Shown one piece after another: positions 44,297-52,316 of a stretch of DNA of 64,000 nucleotides. Origin of the DNA: Aliikangiella maris (GTDB lineage: Bacteria; Pseudomonadota; Gammaproteobacteria; Enterobacterales; Kangiellaceae); assembly GCF_040719265.1 (NCBI RefSeq), contig NZ_JBFDAH010000024.1, positions 11,585 through 75,584 on the forward strand, given 5' to 3'. A program made the translations under genes and the position numbers. How positions within the stretch are numbered: the first letter of the stretch is position 1; every line of letters begins with the position of its first letter. The notes beneath the pieces were generated by a model. The model saw nothing but the letters and a program-made list of their open reading frames with translations, did not search any database and was not told the DNA's origin.

Positions 44297-45190
44297 TTGA
44301 TTCGTAGAAAAAAGTATAAAACCGTTCTTTTTGCTGATATCAGCGGAAGTTCTGCGCTTTATAAAACAAAAGATAATCTGGAAGCAAAACGAATTGTTGA
44401 TTCTCTGCTTGATGTGTTGATTAATGTTGTCGAAGAAAACAAGGGTAAATTGATAAAAACCATTGGCGATGAAATCATGGCCAGCTTCGATAATGCTGAC
44501 AATGCGTTAATCGCGTCGGTTGTTATGCAGCAAAATAATCGCTTTATTACTCAATCCGAATTGAAATTAAGTATTGGTATCGGATTTGGTGAAATAATTA
44601 TGGATGATGGGGATATTTTTGGTGAAGCAGTAAACGATGCTGCTCATTTAACAAAACTTGCAAAGGGTGGGCAAATATTATTGGTGGATAGTGTAATGCA
44701 CCAGTTAAGTGATGAATTTCATGGAATGACACGTGAATTTGACCACATAAAAATGAAAGGCGCACAAGAAAGTTCTGTTATTTATCGGGTTTATTGGCAA
44801 GAAGGTGAAGCAGAAGAGCGCGAAACTCAATTAATGTCCTCTCAAGTTATCGATAATGTATTAAGATCATATAGTATTCAAATAAAATACCAATCACATA
44901 CCCAGCGGCTGACGGCTGCACAAACGCCATTTATGATAGGCCGAGATGCTGCCAGTTGTGATTTATTGGTTGAAGGATCTCAGGTTTCAAGAGAACATTG
45001 TGAAATTAATTTTAGCCGAGGAAAGTTTGTTTTAATTGATCATTCTACTAATGGCTGCTATTTATCGGTATTAGGGAAAGACGAGTTTTATATTCGACGA
45101 GAAGAGTATCCATTAATTGGACATACTTGTTTATCGCTTGGGATCCCTGGGGCACAGGCTGAAAATGATGTTATTGAGCTGTTCTACTAA
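44297..45190 (+). CDS. class III nucleotide cyclase-like domain with C-terminal FHA domain
   Basis: A 297-residue cytoplasmic protein. The cyclase homology domain (about 8-175) retains both metal-binding Asp residues (Asp14 in LFADISGSS, Asp58 in KTIGDEIMASF) and Lys54 of the purine pocket. In the VNxAAR motif Asn113 is kept but the transition-state Arg is His117 (VNDAAHL), so activity may be weak or lost. The FHA domain (about 195-290) has GRDAASCD, the phosphothreonine-binding SREH and STNGCYL. The start is a TTG at 44297 with GAAGG upstream. It probably works with the ParA-like protein encoded 24 bases downstream. Confidence 0.82.
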   Translation: MIRRKKYKTVLFADISGSSALYKTKDNLEAKRIVDSLLDVLINVVEENKGKLIKTIGDEIMASFDNADNALIASVVMQQNNRFITQSELKLSIGIGFGEIIMDDGDIFGEAVNDAAHLTKLAKGGQILLVDSVMHQLSDEFHGMTREFDHIKMKGAQESSVIYRVYWQEGEAEERETQLMSSQVIDNVLRSYSIQIKYQSHTQRLTAAQTPFMIGRDAASCDLLVEGSQVSREHCEINFSRGKFVLIDHSTNGCYLSVLGKDEFYIRREEYPLIGHTCLSLGIPGAQAENDVIELFY

Positions 45191-45214
45191 AATTTGTATA
45201 GAGATTTATCGATC

Positions 45215-45775
45215 ATGAGGCGTATTGCCTTTTGGTCTCCGAAAGGTGGTGTTGGTAAAACTACACTAGCGCTCAATTTTGCTGCCGCTGTGTATTATTC
45301 AGGTAAATCGGTATTAGTTTGTGATTTAGATCCTCAGCAATCGGCGGTAGATGTTTTTAACGAAAAACGCTTGCCTTTTTCAGTGGTACCGAATCAACCG
45401 CAAGTTATTCCTAATGTCGATTTCCTTCTATTTGACTACGCGCCAAGCATCAAAGATATTCCAACTGTTGAAACAATTATTTTACCCATGAGGGCGAGTA
45501 TTCTCGATTTAAAAGCCGTTAATCGTTCTCATCGATTAGTAAGAGAAAAGCGGGTTATACGTTGCATTAATGCAGTGGATACTCGACGGCATGATGAACG
45601 GGTAATGGCAATGAAGTTATATTCGGAAGGTGCTCACTTAATTAAAGATCGTTCTATTTATGTTAGAAGTCTTGCCTTAGGCGAGACTGTTTTCCAGCAG
45701 AATATGTATGGTTCGAGAGATGCGCAAAATGAATTTAAACGCCTTTTAGCTCGTGTAGAAGCCGGAAATGACTAA
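45215..45775 (+). CDS. short ParA/MinD-like ATPase
   Basis: A 186-residue ATPase, shorter than typical ParA (about 250). It has the deviant Walker A SPKGGVGKTTLALN at about residues 9-22, switch-I region LVCDLDPQQSA, and Walker B FLLFDYAPS. The start at 45215 was chosen because the Walker motif follows at the normal distance; a TTG at 45194 is an in-frame alternative. No ParB partner or parS site is seen, so a chromosomal spatial-regulation role with the cyclase-FHA protein is more likely than plasmid partition. Confidence 0.82.
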   Translation: MRRIAFWSPKGGVGKTTLALNFAAAVYYSGKSVLVCDLDPQQSAVDVFNEKRLPFSVVPNQPQVIPNVDFLLFDYAPSIKDIPTVETIILPMRASILDLKAVNRSHRLVREKRVIRCINAVDTRRHDERVMAMKLYSEGAHLIKDRSIYVRSLALGETVFQQNMYGSRDAQNEFKRLLARVEAGND

Positions 45776-46007
45776 CTGATGTATTGTTTTAGATTAATGA
45801 CGCTTTGCAAATAGCAAATAAAAGCAGCTTCATCTAAATGCTAAATCTGACGGGTGCTAAATTGTGCTTGAAATTCTAAGCAAATCGATACGTACTTTGA
45901 AAAAGATTACGCAATGGTTGGTTACAAATAAAAAGATGTGGAGATAAAAGCATAGATAGTTTAGGGGTAATGGTCTTGTCGCTTGCTTTTATCGAACATT
46001 ATTCAAT

Positions 46008-46034
46008 AAAAAAGGAGCCTTTGGCTCCCTTTTT
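46008..46034. terminator. terminator of the histone-like gene, usable from both sides
   Basis: ggagcc (46014-46019) and ggctcc (46023-46028) form a short GC stem with a 3-nt loop, flanked by an A run on the left and a T run on the right. It is 18 bases after the minus-strand stop at 46052. Confidence 0.8.
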
Positions 46035-46051
46035 AAAGATTGAAAACTGAA

Positions 46052-46615
46052 TTAGTCTTCTTTTTTAGCAACTGGCTTCTTTTTACGCTTAATTGGTTTT
46101 TTAGGTTTAGAAGCTGCTGAAACCAGTTTTGCTTCTAATTTAGCCATTGCTTTAGCTTGTTTTGCTTCAAGACGAGCAATTGCCGCAGCATCTTTTTTCG
46201 CTTGAGCTACTAATTTGCTTTCAACTGATTTCATTGAAGCTGCCAGTTTTGCTGCATTCTTAGCTTCTAGAGTTGCTGCTTTAACAGCTGCTTTTTGCTC
46301 TTTTACTTTAGCTGCAGCAGCAGTTTTTGCTTCCATTGCCTTTTTAACAGCCGCTTTAGCCGCAGCAGTTTTCTTCTTTTTAGCCACTTCTTTTTTAGCG
46401 GCTAAGGTTTTTGTTGCTGCATTCGCTTTAGAAACTAAAGACTTTAATGTGCCATCTGCTTTTTTTGCGGCAGCTACTGCTTTATCGGCTGCAGTCTGTG
46501 CAGTAGAAATAGCCTTTGATAAAACTGAGTTAGCTTTTGCTGAAGCTGCTTTTTTGGGGGCAGCTTTTTTGGGTGCTGATTTTTTGTTGAGTCTTTTCGC
46601 ATTGTTTTTAACCAT
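46052..46615 (-). CDS. Ala/Lys-rich histone H1-like protein
   Basis: A 187-residue protein made almost wholly of Ala and Lys, with APKKAAPKKAA near the start and KPIKRKKKPVAKKED at the end. The middle is probably a long helix or coiled coil. It resembles bacterial H1-like and AlgP-type proteins, which bind DNA without sequence preference and may compact the nucleoid. The simple composition limits family assignment. GGAG precedes the ATG at a normal distance, and strongly phased A-tracts lie upstream of the promoter region. Confidence 0.8.
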   Translation of the reverse strand: MVKNNAKRLNKKSAPKKAAPKKAASAKANSVLSKAISTAQTAADKAVAAAKKADGTLKSLVSKANAATKTLAAKKEVAKKKKTAAAKAAVKKAMEAKTAAAAKVKEQKAAVKAATLEAKNAAKLAASMKSVESKLVAQAKKDAAAIARLEAKQAKAMAKLEAKLVSAASKPKKPIKRKKKPVAKKED

Positions 46616-46677
46616 GATAAATCTCCACTAGTTTTTGAATGTAAGAATCTCCAAAACGAAGTGTATAGTCAAGAGTC

Positions 46678-46727
46678 AAAAAATTCAAAAAAAATTTTTA
46701 AAAAAGCTCAAAAAAATGCAAAAAAAA
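46678..46727. promoter_or_regulatory. phased A-tracts, probable curved DNA upstream of the H1-like gene
   Basis: A-tracts of 6, 8, 6, 7 and 8 bases start at 46678, 46687, 46700, 46710 and 46720, roughly one per helical turn, with one T5 block. A TTGACT hexamer for the minus-strand gene adjoins the near edge (46679-46674). Such arrays bend DNA and can act as UP elements. Confidence 0.6.
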
Positions 46728-46862
46728 CCTAAATAAATGTAAAACTGATCAAGATTAAGTGTTGAATTCCCGTTTTCGGTAAATTTTTACCAAAAAATTT
46801 AAAATAGATATTGAGCTTGAATATTAATTTCATCTTTTAAAAATCTATTCGTATAGAAAAAG

Positions 46863-47915
46863 TTATTCCTTTTTTTGTGATTTAACCCAACCTGTAATCA
46901 TTTTTGAAAACGTTATATTCTCAATTTCAAGTTTTGAAGTGGTATAAGGAAGATGAGCAATTCTTGAATACTCTGATTTCCATAAACCTTGATTAAGTGA
47001 TCGTATAAATTTGGCCGATTTACTCTCATCCTGGATGAATATGTAGTAAGGAAGAGTTTGTTTTGACAGTTGTGTTTGTAAATCGGTAGATAGGTTTTGT
47101 GGCGTTTCGGGATGAAATAAACTGATTTGTGTGACTTGGTTGAGTGATGGAAGCGACGCTAATATCCAAAAAGCACTATTTTCATTGGCAACTATGAGAA
47201 GACTTTTATTTTCATTGGGAATCTTTTGAAGCAGATTTTGCATGAGCAGAGAGTAAAATTCCTGGTAAGCCTCTTGATTATTAAAGAAGGGTTTGTTTTG
47301 TTCCAAAGAGGCCATCTGATTAGTTGAAGTGTTTGGTGAATCATTTAGTGTCTGTTTATTTTCGAGCGATGTGTTTTTATTTACCAAATTATTTGCTGTT
47401 GATACTGAGTTTTTAGAAGTGTTTTGTGTTGCTGGATCTTCTTCTGAATTGTCGGTATCTGTTTGGTTAGGTTGAGCACTCTTAATTAAAGCTCGCGAAG
47501 GATAATCAGCAAGGGGTAGATTGGGTATATAAACTTCCCACCCTTGTTGACTAAATTGGTGTGCCAACGGATAAACTAATCGCAGGTGTTCGGCATTTTC
47601 CCCATTCGTATGTAATAAAATGAGATTTCCGGTCTTTTTCTTTGTTTTCATCCAGTGCTTTAACACTAAAATTTTTGTTTGCTCTATATCAATCCAAAAT
47701 TGATCATCGGCTTTTGTGGTTCGAGCCAATTCATTTTGATTAACTGAAAAAGAGGGTTGTTTGGGGAGCGAATCTAATGCCGCCATATTATTACTTTCAT
47801 TATCTGCCGTTTCCGCTGCATAAAGAGTGTTGGATAAACTGCTTAAATAAAGAATGAGGAATGATTTGTGTAAAAATAAGAGTAGTCGTTTTATTTGAAC
47901 ATTTGGACAAAACAT
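46863..47915 (-). CDS. DUF3530 family exported alpha/beta-hydrolase-like protein
   Basis: A protein of about 350 residues. The hydrophobic segment RLLLFLHKSFLILYLSSLSN ends at LYAAET, a probable signal peptide. A hydrolase-like N-terminal motif LILLHTNGENAEHLRL and GWEVYIPNLPLADYPSRA match DUF3530. A Thr/Asn/Gln-rich linker (about 165-210) separates this from the C-terminal half. The start is placed at 47915, because AGGAAA lies upstream; 47948 is the longer alternative and would overlap the thioesterase gene. Function unknown. Confidence 0.7.
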   Translation of the reverse strand: MFCPNVQIKRLLLFLHKSFLILYLSSLSNTLYAAETADNESNNMAALDSLPKQPSFSVNQNELARTTKADDQFWIDIEQTKILVLKHWMKTKKKTGNLILLHTNGENAEHLRLVYPLAHQFSQQGWEVYIPNLPLADYPSRALIKSAQPNQTDTDNSEEDPATQNTSKNSVSTANNLVNKNTSLENKQTLNDSPNTSTNQMASLEQNKPFFNNQEAYQEFYSLLMQNLLQKIPNENKSLLIVANENSAFWILASLPSLNQVTQISLFHPETPQNLSTDLQTQLSKQTLPYYIFIQDESKSAKFIRSLNQGLWKSEYSRIAHLPYTTSKLEIENITFSKMITGWVKSQKKE

Positions 47916-47928
47916 ACCTACTGGTTTC

Positions 47929-48372
47929 CTAAGTACATTTAAAAACAAATTGAATTGTCATTATGGCACAAATTACCTCTTTACAAGTGATTTCGACTTC
48001 TTGTTTAAACCCACAACTTTTATTGGTTTTCAGCCGATCGACAAGTTTGACAAATTGTTCTGCGTGAATATTAATATTGGCGCTGCTGACAAAATCTTGA
48101 GTGATAGGTTCAAAATATTTAATGTTTCCTTCCGCAGCAACTAATTCAGCTTGATAACCCTGTTTATCGTACCAACATTTTAACAAGGTCCAGCCAGTCG
48201 CCATCCCAGCAGCATAAATACTACCCGCAAATACCGTTCCATGAATATTAATGTTAGGAGATAGTTGCGTTATTGTTTTAATGGATAACGAATCAAGAAG
48301 ACTTATTTGCCATCCGATTGCTTTTGAGACGGGAATTGTTTCATGTACCAACTTTTCATATTTATTCTTCAC
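47929..48372 (-). CDS. hotdog-fold thioesterase, YiiD C-terminal type
   Basis: A 147-residue protein with the YiiD-C thioesterase signature NINIHGTVFAGSIYAAGMATGW at about residues 41-62, and the helix-strand pattern of a single hotdog fold. Members are putative acyl-CoA thioesterases acting in the cytoplasm. It is followed at once by the DUF3530 gene on the same strand, so the two are probably co-transcribed and may act on related acyl compounds, which is inference from position alone. Confidence 0.82.
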   Translation of the reverse strand: MKNKYEKLVHETIPVSKAIGWQISLLDSLSIKTITQLSPNINIHGTVFAGSIYAAGMATGWTLLKCWYDKQGYQAELVAAEGNIKYFEPITQDFVSSANINIHAEQFVKLVDRLKTNKSCGFKQEVEITCKEVICAIMTIQFVFKCT

Positions 48373-49510
48373 TAAGTAACCCTCAATTAAATAACATCAC
48401 GTTCATATTAATAAGCAGGTTGATTATTTTAACTGACATTGTATTGAATACGGCCGTTTGGCGATTCAATTTTATGTATTTTTACTAAAACTAATTGATA
48501 TATAGATGAGTATTGAGCAACTTTATTGAGAATTAGTTCAAATTTTGTAAAAACACTTAAGTTTTAACATCGAAAGTTAGTCAATTTTTCAACCCAAAGG
48601 GGAACTCTACGATATTACTAATTTTGTAAAGCCTTTTTTAATTATGGAACAATCAAAAGTACTTAAAGGACTGCTGATCACTTTGACTTGTTTCAAATGG
48701 TGTTGAAATGTTGCGAGCCGAATTAGTTTGAATTGATTGATTTGGTATCTGTCACATTGTTGCGGCCATCGAAAAGCTTTAGTGAGGTTCTTTGAAAAGG
48801 CAATGAGAAAGTGTTGCTTCTTAATACCAGTAGAGATGAGAAAGTGAATAAAATTCATTGAGAATAAACTGGATTACCAGTGTTTAAAATAAGTCATCAA
48901 TGGCTGAACTAGACTCAAGTTTTTATATTATTTAGCTAGCGGTGTCTTTTATATTTGTAGAAGTTAATGTTTACACCAAAAGTGCTTTTTGCTTGTCAAA
49001 ACTATTGATTATAAAACCGCTTTAATTGCCAGTTGATTAAATACGGTGGTTGACTTTGAAAAGGTCATTTTGTGAGTGTAATGTGCCATATTAATAAGTG
49101 TGTAGTTATATAGGTGAATGATATAAGTGAATGATATAAGCAGGGCTTGTATATATGACTAAGTGACAGCCATGCTATTTTGATTTCGCTTGGCGACAAA
49201 TCAATGAAGGATCTCAATAGAAAATTAAGGTGTGAGTTTTCTCACAGCATAAATTGTTATGAACGGCAGCGGCTAGCAATGTATTCCGACGGAGGTAAAA
49301 CTTCTTTGCAAAGAATATAAGAATTAAGCTTTTTTGTAAGTGACAAGTTCACTTCATTAAATGAAAGTAATGAGTGATTTAATTAGGTGTAAGTAAATAG
49401 TGTTTTATTAGCTTAAATTATAGTCAGTTAGTAAAAAGTAAGTGATTAGAATTTGAGCAGGTATGACCCACGCGAAATGACAATTTTGATGTGTCAAGCG
49501 GGTTAAAATT
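48373..49510. other. 1.1-kb intergenic region with a 13-bp tandem repeat
   Basis: No convincing gene. A minus-strand frame at 48607-48858 (83 codons) lacks a ribosome site and any family. Two perfect tandem copies of gtgaatgatataa stand at 49114-49139. The region separates divergent genes and holds the promoter of the sigma-factor operon. Confidence 0.5.
49114..49139 (+). repeat. two tandem 13-bp copies of gtgaatgatataa
   Basis: Perfect head-to-tail copies at 49114-49126 and 49127-49139, about 370 bases before the sigma-factor gene. Meaning unknown. Confidence 0.8.
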
Positions 49511-49531
49511 TTGGAGAAATTAAATAAGGTC

Positions 49532-50182
49532 ATGTTGTTAACAATGGATCAGGTCAGTGAACAGAATTTGGTTATTGCAAATAGTGACAAATTAACGTTC
49601 ACTAAGCCGATGAAAGAATCGGTAACCGACGAACAGTTAATGTTGCAATATGCCAGAGGTGATATTCTGGCATTTGAACAACTTTATAAAAAGCACAAAG
49701 GTGGCTTGTATCGCTTTTGTTTAAGACAACTTGTTAATTCTGCAAGGGCTGAAGAGTGCTTTCAGGAAATCTGGTTAAAAGTCATTAACAATCGAATTAA
49801 TTATGAGCCCAAAGCGTTATTTACCACATATTTATATCGCATTGCACAAAACCACATTATTGACGTTATCAGAAAAGATAAAAAGCTGAAGTCTGAAATT
49901 CAATTGGACGAATCCCTAGAGCCTTTATTAGGTGAAAATTCACATCCAGACTTTATTCATGACTTAATAACAGACCAGATTCACCAACAATTACGTTATC
50001 AAATTGAAGCACTACCAATAGAGCAGAAAACTGCATTATTACTTAAACTGGATGCGGGACTATCACTCGACGAAATTGCCTGTGTTTTAAATTGTGGTCG
50101 CGAAACCGTAAAAAGTCGCCTGCGTTATGCGACAGAAAAACTGAAAAAACTGCTTGGAGAATTCAATGAACAAGCAAAATGA
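49532..50182 (+). CDS. ECF-type RNA polymerase sigma factor
   Basis: A protein of about 216 residues with the two ECF regions. Region 2 is DILAFEQLYKKHKGGLYRFC, continuing to FQEIWLKVINN. Region 4 is LPIEQKTALLLKLDAGLSLDEIACVLNCGRETVKSRLRYATEKL. It directs transcription of a small regulon in response to some signal. The start is unclear: TTG 49511, ATG 49532 and ATG 49544 share a frame, and 49532 is preceded by AAGG at short distance. It overlaps the downstream membrane-protein gene by 17 bases, as sigma/anti-sigma pairs often do. Confidence 0.88.
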   Translation: MLLTMDQVSEQNLVIANSDKLTFTKPMKESVTDEQLMLQYARGDILAFEQLYKKHKGGLYRFCLRQLVNSARAEECFQEIWLKVINNRINYEPKALFTTYLYRIAQNHIIDVIRKDKKLKSEIQLDESLEPLLGENSHPDFIHDLITDQIHQQLRYQIEALPIEQKTALLLKLDAGLSLDEIACVLNCGRETVKSRLRYATEKLKKLLGEFNEQAK

Positions 50183-50891
50183 TAATAGCGAGTTGACAGA
50201 TGTTGACTCAATTGATGCATTAAATAATGTGTACCAGCAAATGCAAAAAGAAGTGCCTTCGATAGAATTAGATAGGCAAATAATTGCTGCTGCTTATCGT
50301 GAAATTCAACAGCCTAAAAAGCGCAAAATTGCAGAGAAAAAGTGGTGGCAAAAAATAAGTTTACCACTTTATGTGGCAGCAACATTTGCGTTTACAATCG
50401 TTACGACACATTGGTTTTGGCCTGCTTCGACGGGAAAAATGTTACCAGGTACTTCTCCTGGTCCAGTAACATTCGAAACCGCAAACGATACCACTGCCAG
50501 TATTTCCCCACCAGAAAGAAAAGCGTTAATAATACCGGAACGCAAACAAATTTTATTGCCACCAAAAGAAAAAACAATACCTGAGTTAGACTCGAATGAC
50601 GCTACAGTTAGCGGTTTTGGCGAGTTTGAAGCATTAAATATAGAAAACATTCCATTAGAAAAAATGCTAATAAAAACTCCTCAGACCAATCAGAAGGATA
50701 AGCCTTCCACTGGCAAAGTTGGTTCGACTAATGTGGCTAGATTACAAGTGCCAACTGCAGAAACTTGGGCAAGAGAGATACTAAACTTATATAAAAGTGG
50801 CGAGTATGAATCAGGCAAACAGGCATTAATAAAATTTAAAAAAGTTTATCCTGAATATCCAATTGATGAACAACTGAAAGTTTTTAAATAG
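50166..50891 (+). CDS. single-pass membrane protein, candidate anti-sigma factor
   Basis: A 241-residue protein. About 70 cytoplasmic residues with charged helices precede one membrane helix (SLPLYVAATFAFTIVTTHWFW), followed by a long Pro/Thr-rich periplasmic part. Its last 40 residues (ETWAREILNLYKSGEYESGKQALIKF) look like a TPR-type helix pair. GGAG at 50156-50159 fits the ATG at 50166. Overlap with the sigma gene suggests it controls that sigma factor, but no anti-sigma zinc motif (HxxxCxxC) is present. Confidence 0.65.
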   Translation: MNKQNDNSELTDVDSIDALNNVYQQMQKEVPSIELDRQIIAAAYREIQQPKKRKIAEKKWWQKISLPLYVAATFAFTIVTTHWFWPASTGKMLPGTSPGPVTFETANDTTASISPPERKALIIPERKQILLPPKEKTIPELDSNDATVSGFGEFEALNIENIPLEKMLIKTPQTNQKDKPSTGKVGSTNVARLQVPTAETWAREILNLYKSGEYESGKQALIKFKKVYPEYPIDEQLKVFK

Positions 50892-50964
50892 TTACAATGA
50901 TTCAAATCAATAATATGAATCACGGTGTGACAATTTATCTCTGTACAAAATAGCTGATTTTTGC

Positions 50965-50992
50965 TTGCTTCCTGCCGGATCATCTTTATAAT
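50965..50992 (+). promoter_or_regulatory. candidate sigma-70 promoter of the cytochrome oxidase operon
   Basis: TTGCTT at 50965-50970, a 16-bp spacer and a perfect TATAAT at 50987-50992. The leader to coxB would be about 145 bases and contains a 7-bp hairpin (gtcattt/aaatgac near 51016-51031). Confidence 0.5.
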
Positions 50993-51144
50993 TTGGTGAG
51001 GATAGGGAGGGGGAGTCATTTTTTAAATGACGCCAAAATATTAGTAATTGAAATTCAGATTGCGTGATATTCCTATTTTTATAAATCCTATAAATCATAA
51101 TAAGCGATTAAGTCGTTATAAATAATAAATAGTGGAGACGTTAA

Positions 51145-52305
51145 ATGGCCATTCGACGCAAAATATTTGCGAGCTTGGCAGCACTGCTTGGTTTTATCCT
51201 AGCTGGTGTTGTTCAAGCGAGCGCTGATTATAATATGCGCCCGGGTGTGACAGAGACAAGCCTTGAAGCCTATGACCTACATATGTTGGTTATATGGATT
51301 ATGACCGGGATTGCAGTTGTCGTATTTGGATTGATGTTTTATTCAATAATCTTTCATCGCAAATCCAAAAATCCTAACCCAGCGACGTGGTCGCACAGTT
51401 CAGTTGTTGAACTTATCTGGACGACCATACCTTTAGTTATTCTTGCTTTTCTTACTGTTCCTTCAATTCAGTTATTACTTAAAATGGAAGATACTTCTGA
51501 TCCAGATCTTTCAATTCAGGTAACTGGTTCGCAGTGGAAGTGGCATTATAAATATCTCGATAAAGATATCGAGTTCTACAGTACTTTGAGTACCCCCAGA
51601 GAGCAGTTTGAAAACTTTTCTGGTGATGCTGCAACTAAAGGTGAAAATTATTTGCTTGAAGTTGACAATGAATTGGTTATTCCTGCCAATAAAAAAGTAC
51701 GCTTTCTGGTAACTGCCGAGGACGTCATACATGCTTGGTGGGTTCCTGATTTAGCTGTAAAAAAAGATGCGATTCCTGGTTTTATTAATGAAACCTGGAC
51801 TCGAGTTCCGCAAACGGGTGTTTATCGTGGGCAGTGTGCCGAACTGTGCGGTAAAGATCATGGATTTATGCCGATAGTTGTAAGAGTCGTTTCTGAGCAG
51901 GATTTTGAAGCTTGGGTCGAGAAGAAAGATGCAGAGCGTATAGCTGCTGAAAAAGCGGCTGCCGAAGCGGCGGCGAAAAGCTGGGATATGGATAAGTTAA
52001 TGGCATTAGGTGAACAAGTCTATAATGGAAAGGGGACTTGTGCTGCTTGTCATAAACCGGATGGTTCTGGTATGCCGCCAGGATTCCCTGCTTTAAAAGG
52101 TAGTGCAATTGCAACTGGCCCAGTTAAAGATCATATTGATATTGTTGTTAATGGTTCTACTGGTGGTATGCAAGCATTTGGAAAACAATTGACTGACGCT
52201 GAACTTGCTGCGGTTATTACTTATGAGCGAAATGCTTGGGGCAATAACACTGGCGATAAGGTTCAACCTGCTGACATTCAGGCTTTTAAAGCCGGTAACC
52301 AATAG
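51145..52305 (+). CDS. coxB: cytochrome c oxidase subunit II with fused cytochrome c domain (caa3 type)
   Basis: A 386-residue exported membrane protein: signal sequence (about 1-27), two membrane helices (near 48-70 and 90-112), then the periplasmic CuA domain with Cys231, Cys235, His239 and Met242 in GQCAELCGKDHGFM. After an Ala/Glu-rich linker, a C-terminal cytochrome c domain binds heme through Cys299, Cys302 and His303 (CAACH). It accepts electrons and passes them to subunit I. The built-in heme domain marks a caa3-type enzyme. It is the first gene of the oxidase operon. Confidence 0.97.
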   Translation: MAIRRKIFASLAALLGFILAGVVQASADYNMRPGVTETSLEAYDLHMLVIWIMTGIAVVVFGLMFYSIIFHRKSKNPNPATWSHSSVVELIWTTIPLVILAFLTVPSIQLLLKMEDTSDPDLSIQVTGSQWKWHYKYLDKDIEFYSTLSTPREQFENFSGDAATKGENYLLEVDNELVIPANKKVRFLVTAEDVIHAWWVPDLAVKKDAIPGFINETWTRVPQTGVYRGQCAELCGKDHGFMPIVVRVVSEQDFEAWVEKKDAERIAAEKAAAEAAAKSWDMDKLMALGEQVYNGKGTCAACHKPDGSGMPPGFPALKGSAIATGPVKDHIDIVVNGSTGGMQAFGKQLTDAELAAVITYERNAWGNNTGDKVQPADIQAFKAGNQ

Positions 52306-52316
52306 GAGACGATCTC

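Noticed and set aside
46215..46631. 138-codon Ala/Phe-rich frame antisense to the H1-like gene
   Set aside because: A mirror of the Lys/Ala codons on the real strand; the minus-strand gene has a ribosome site and terminator.
48607..48858. 83-codon minus-strand frame in the 1.1-kb gap
   Set aside because: No ribosome site, no recognisable domain, AT-driven composition. Kept as non-coding.
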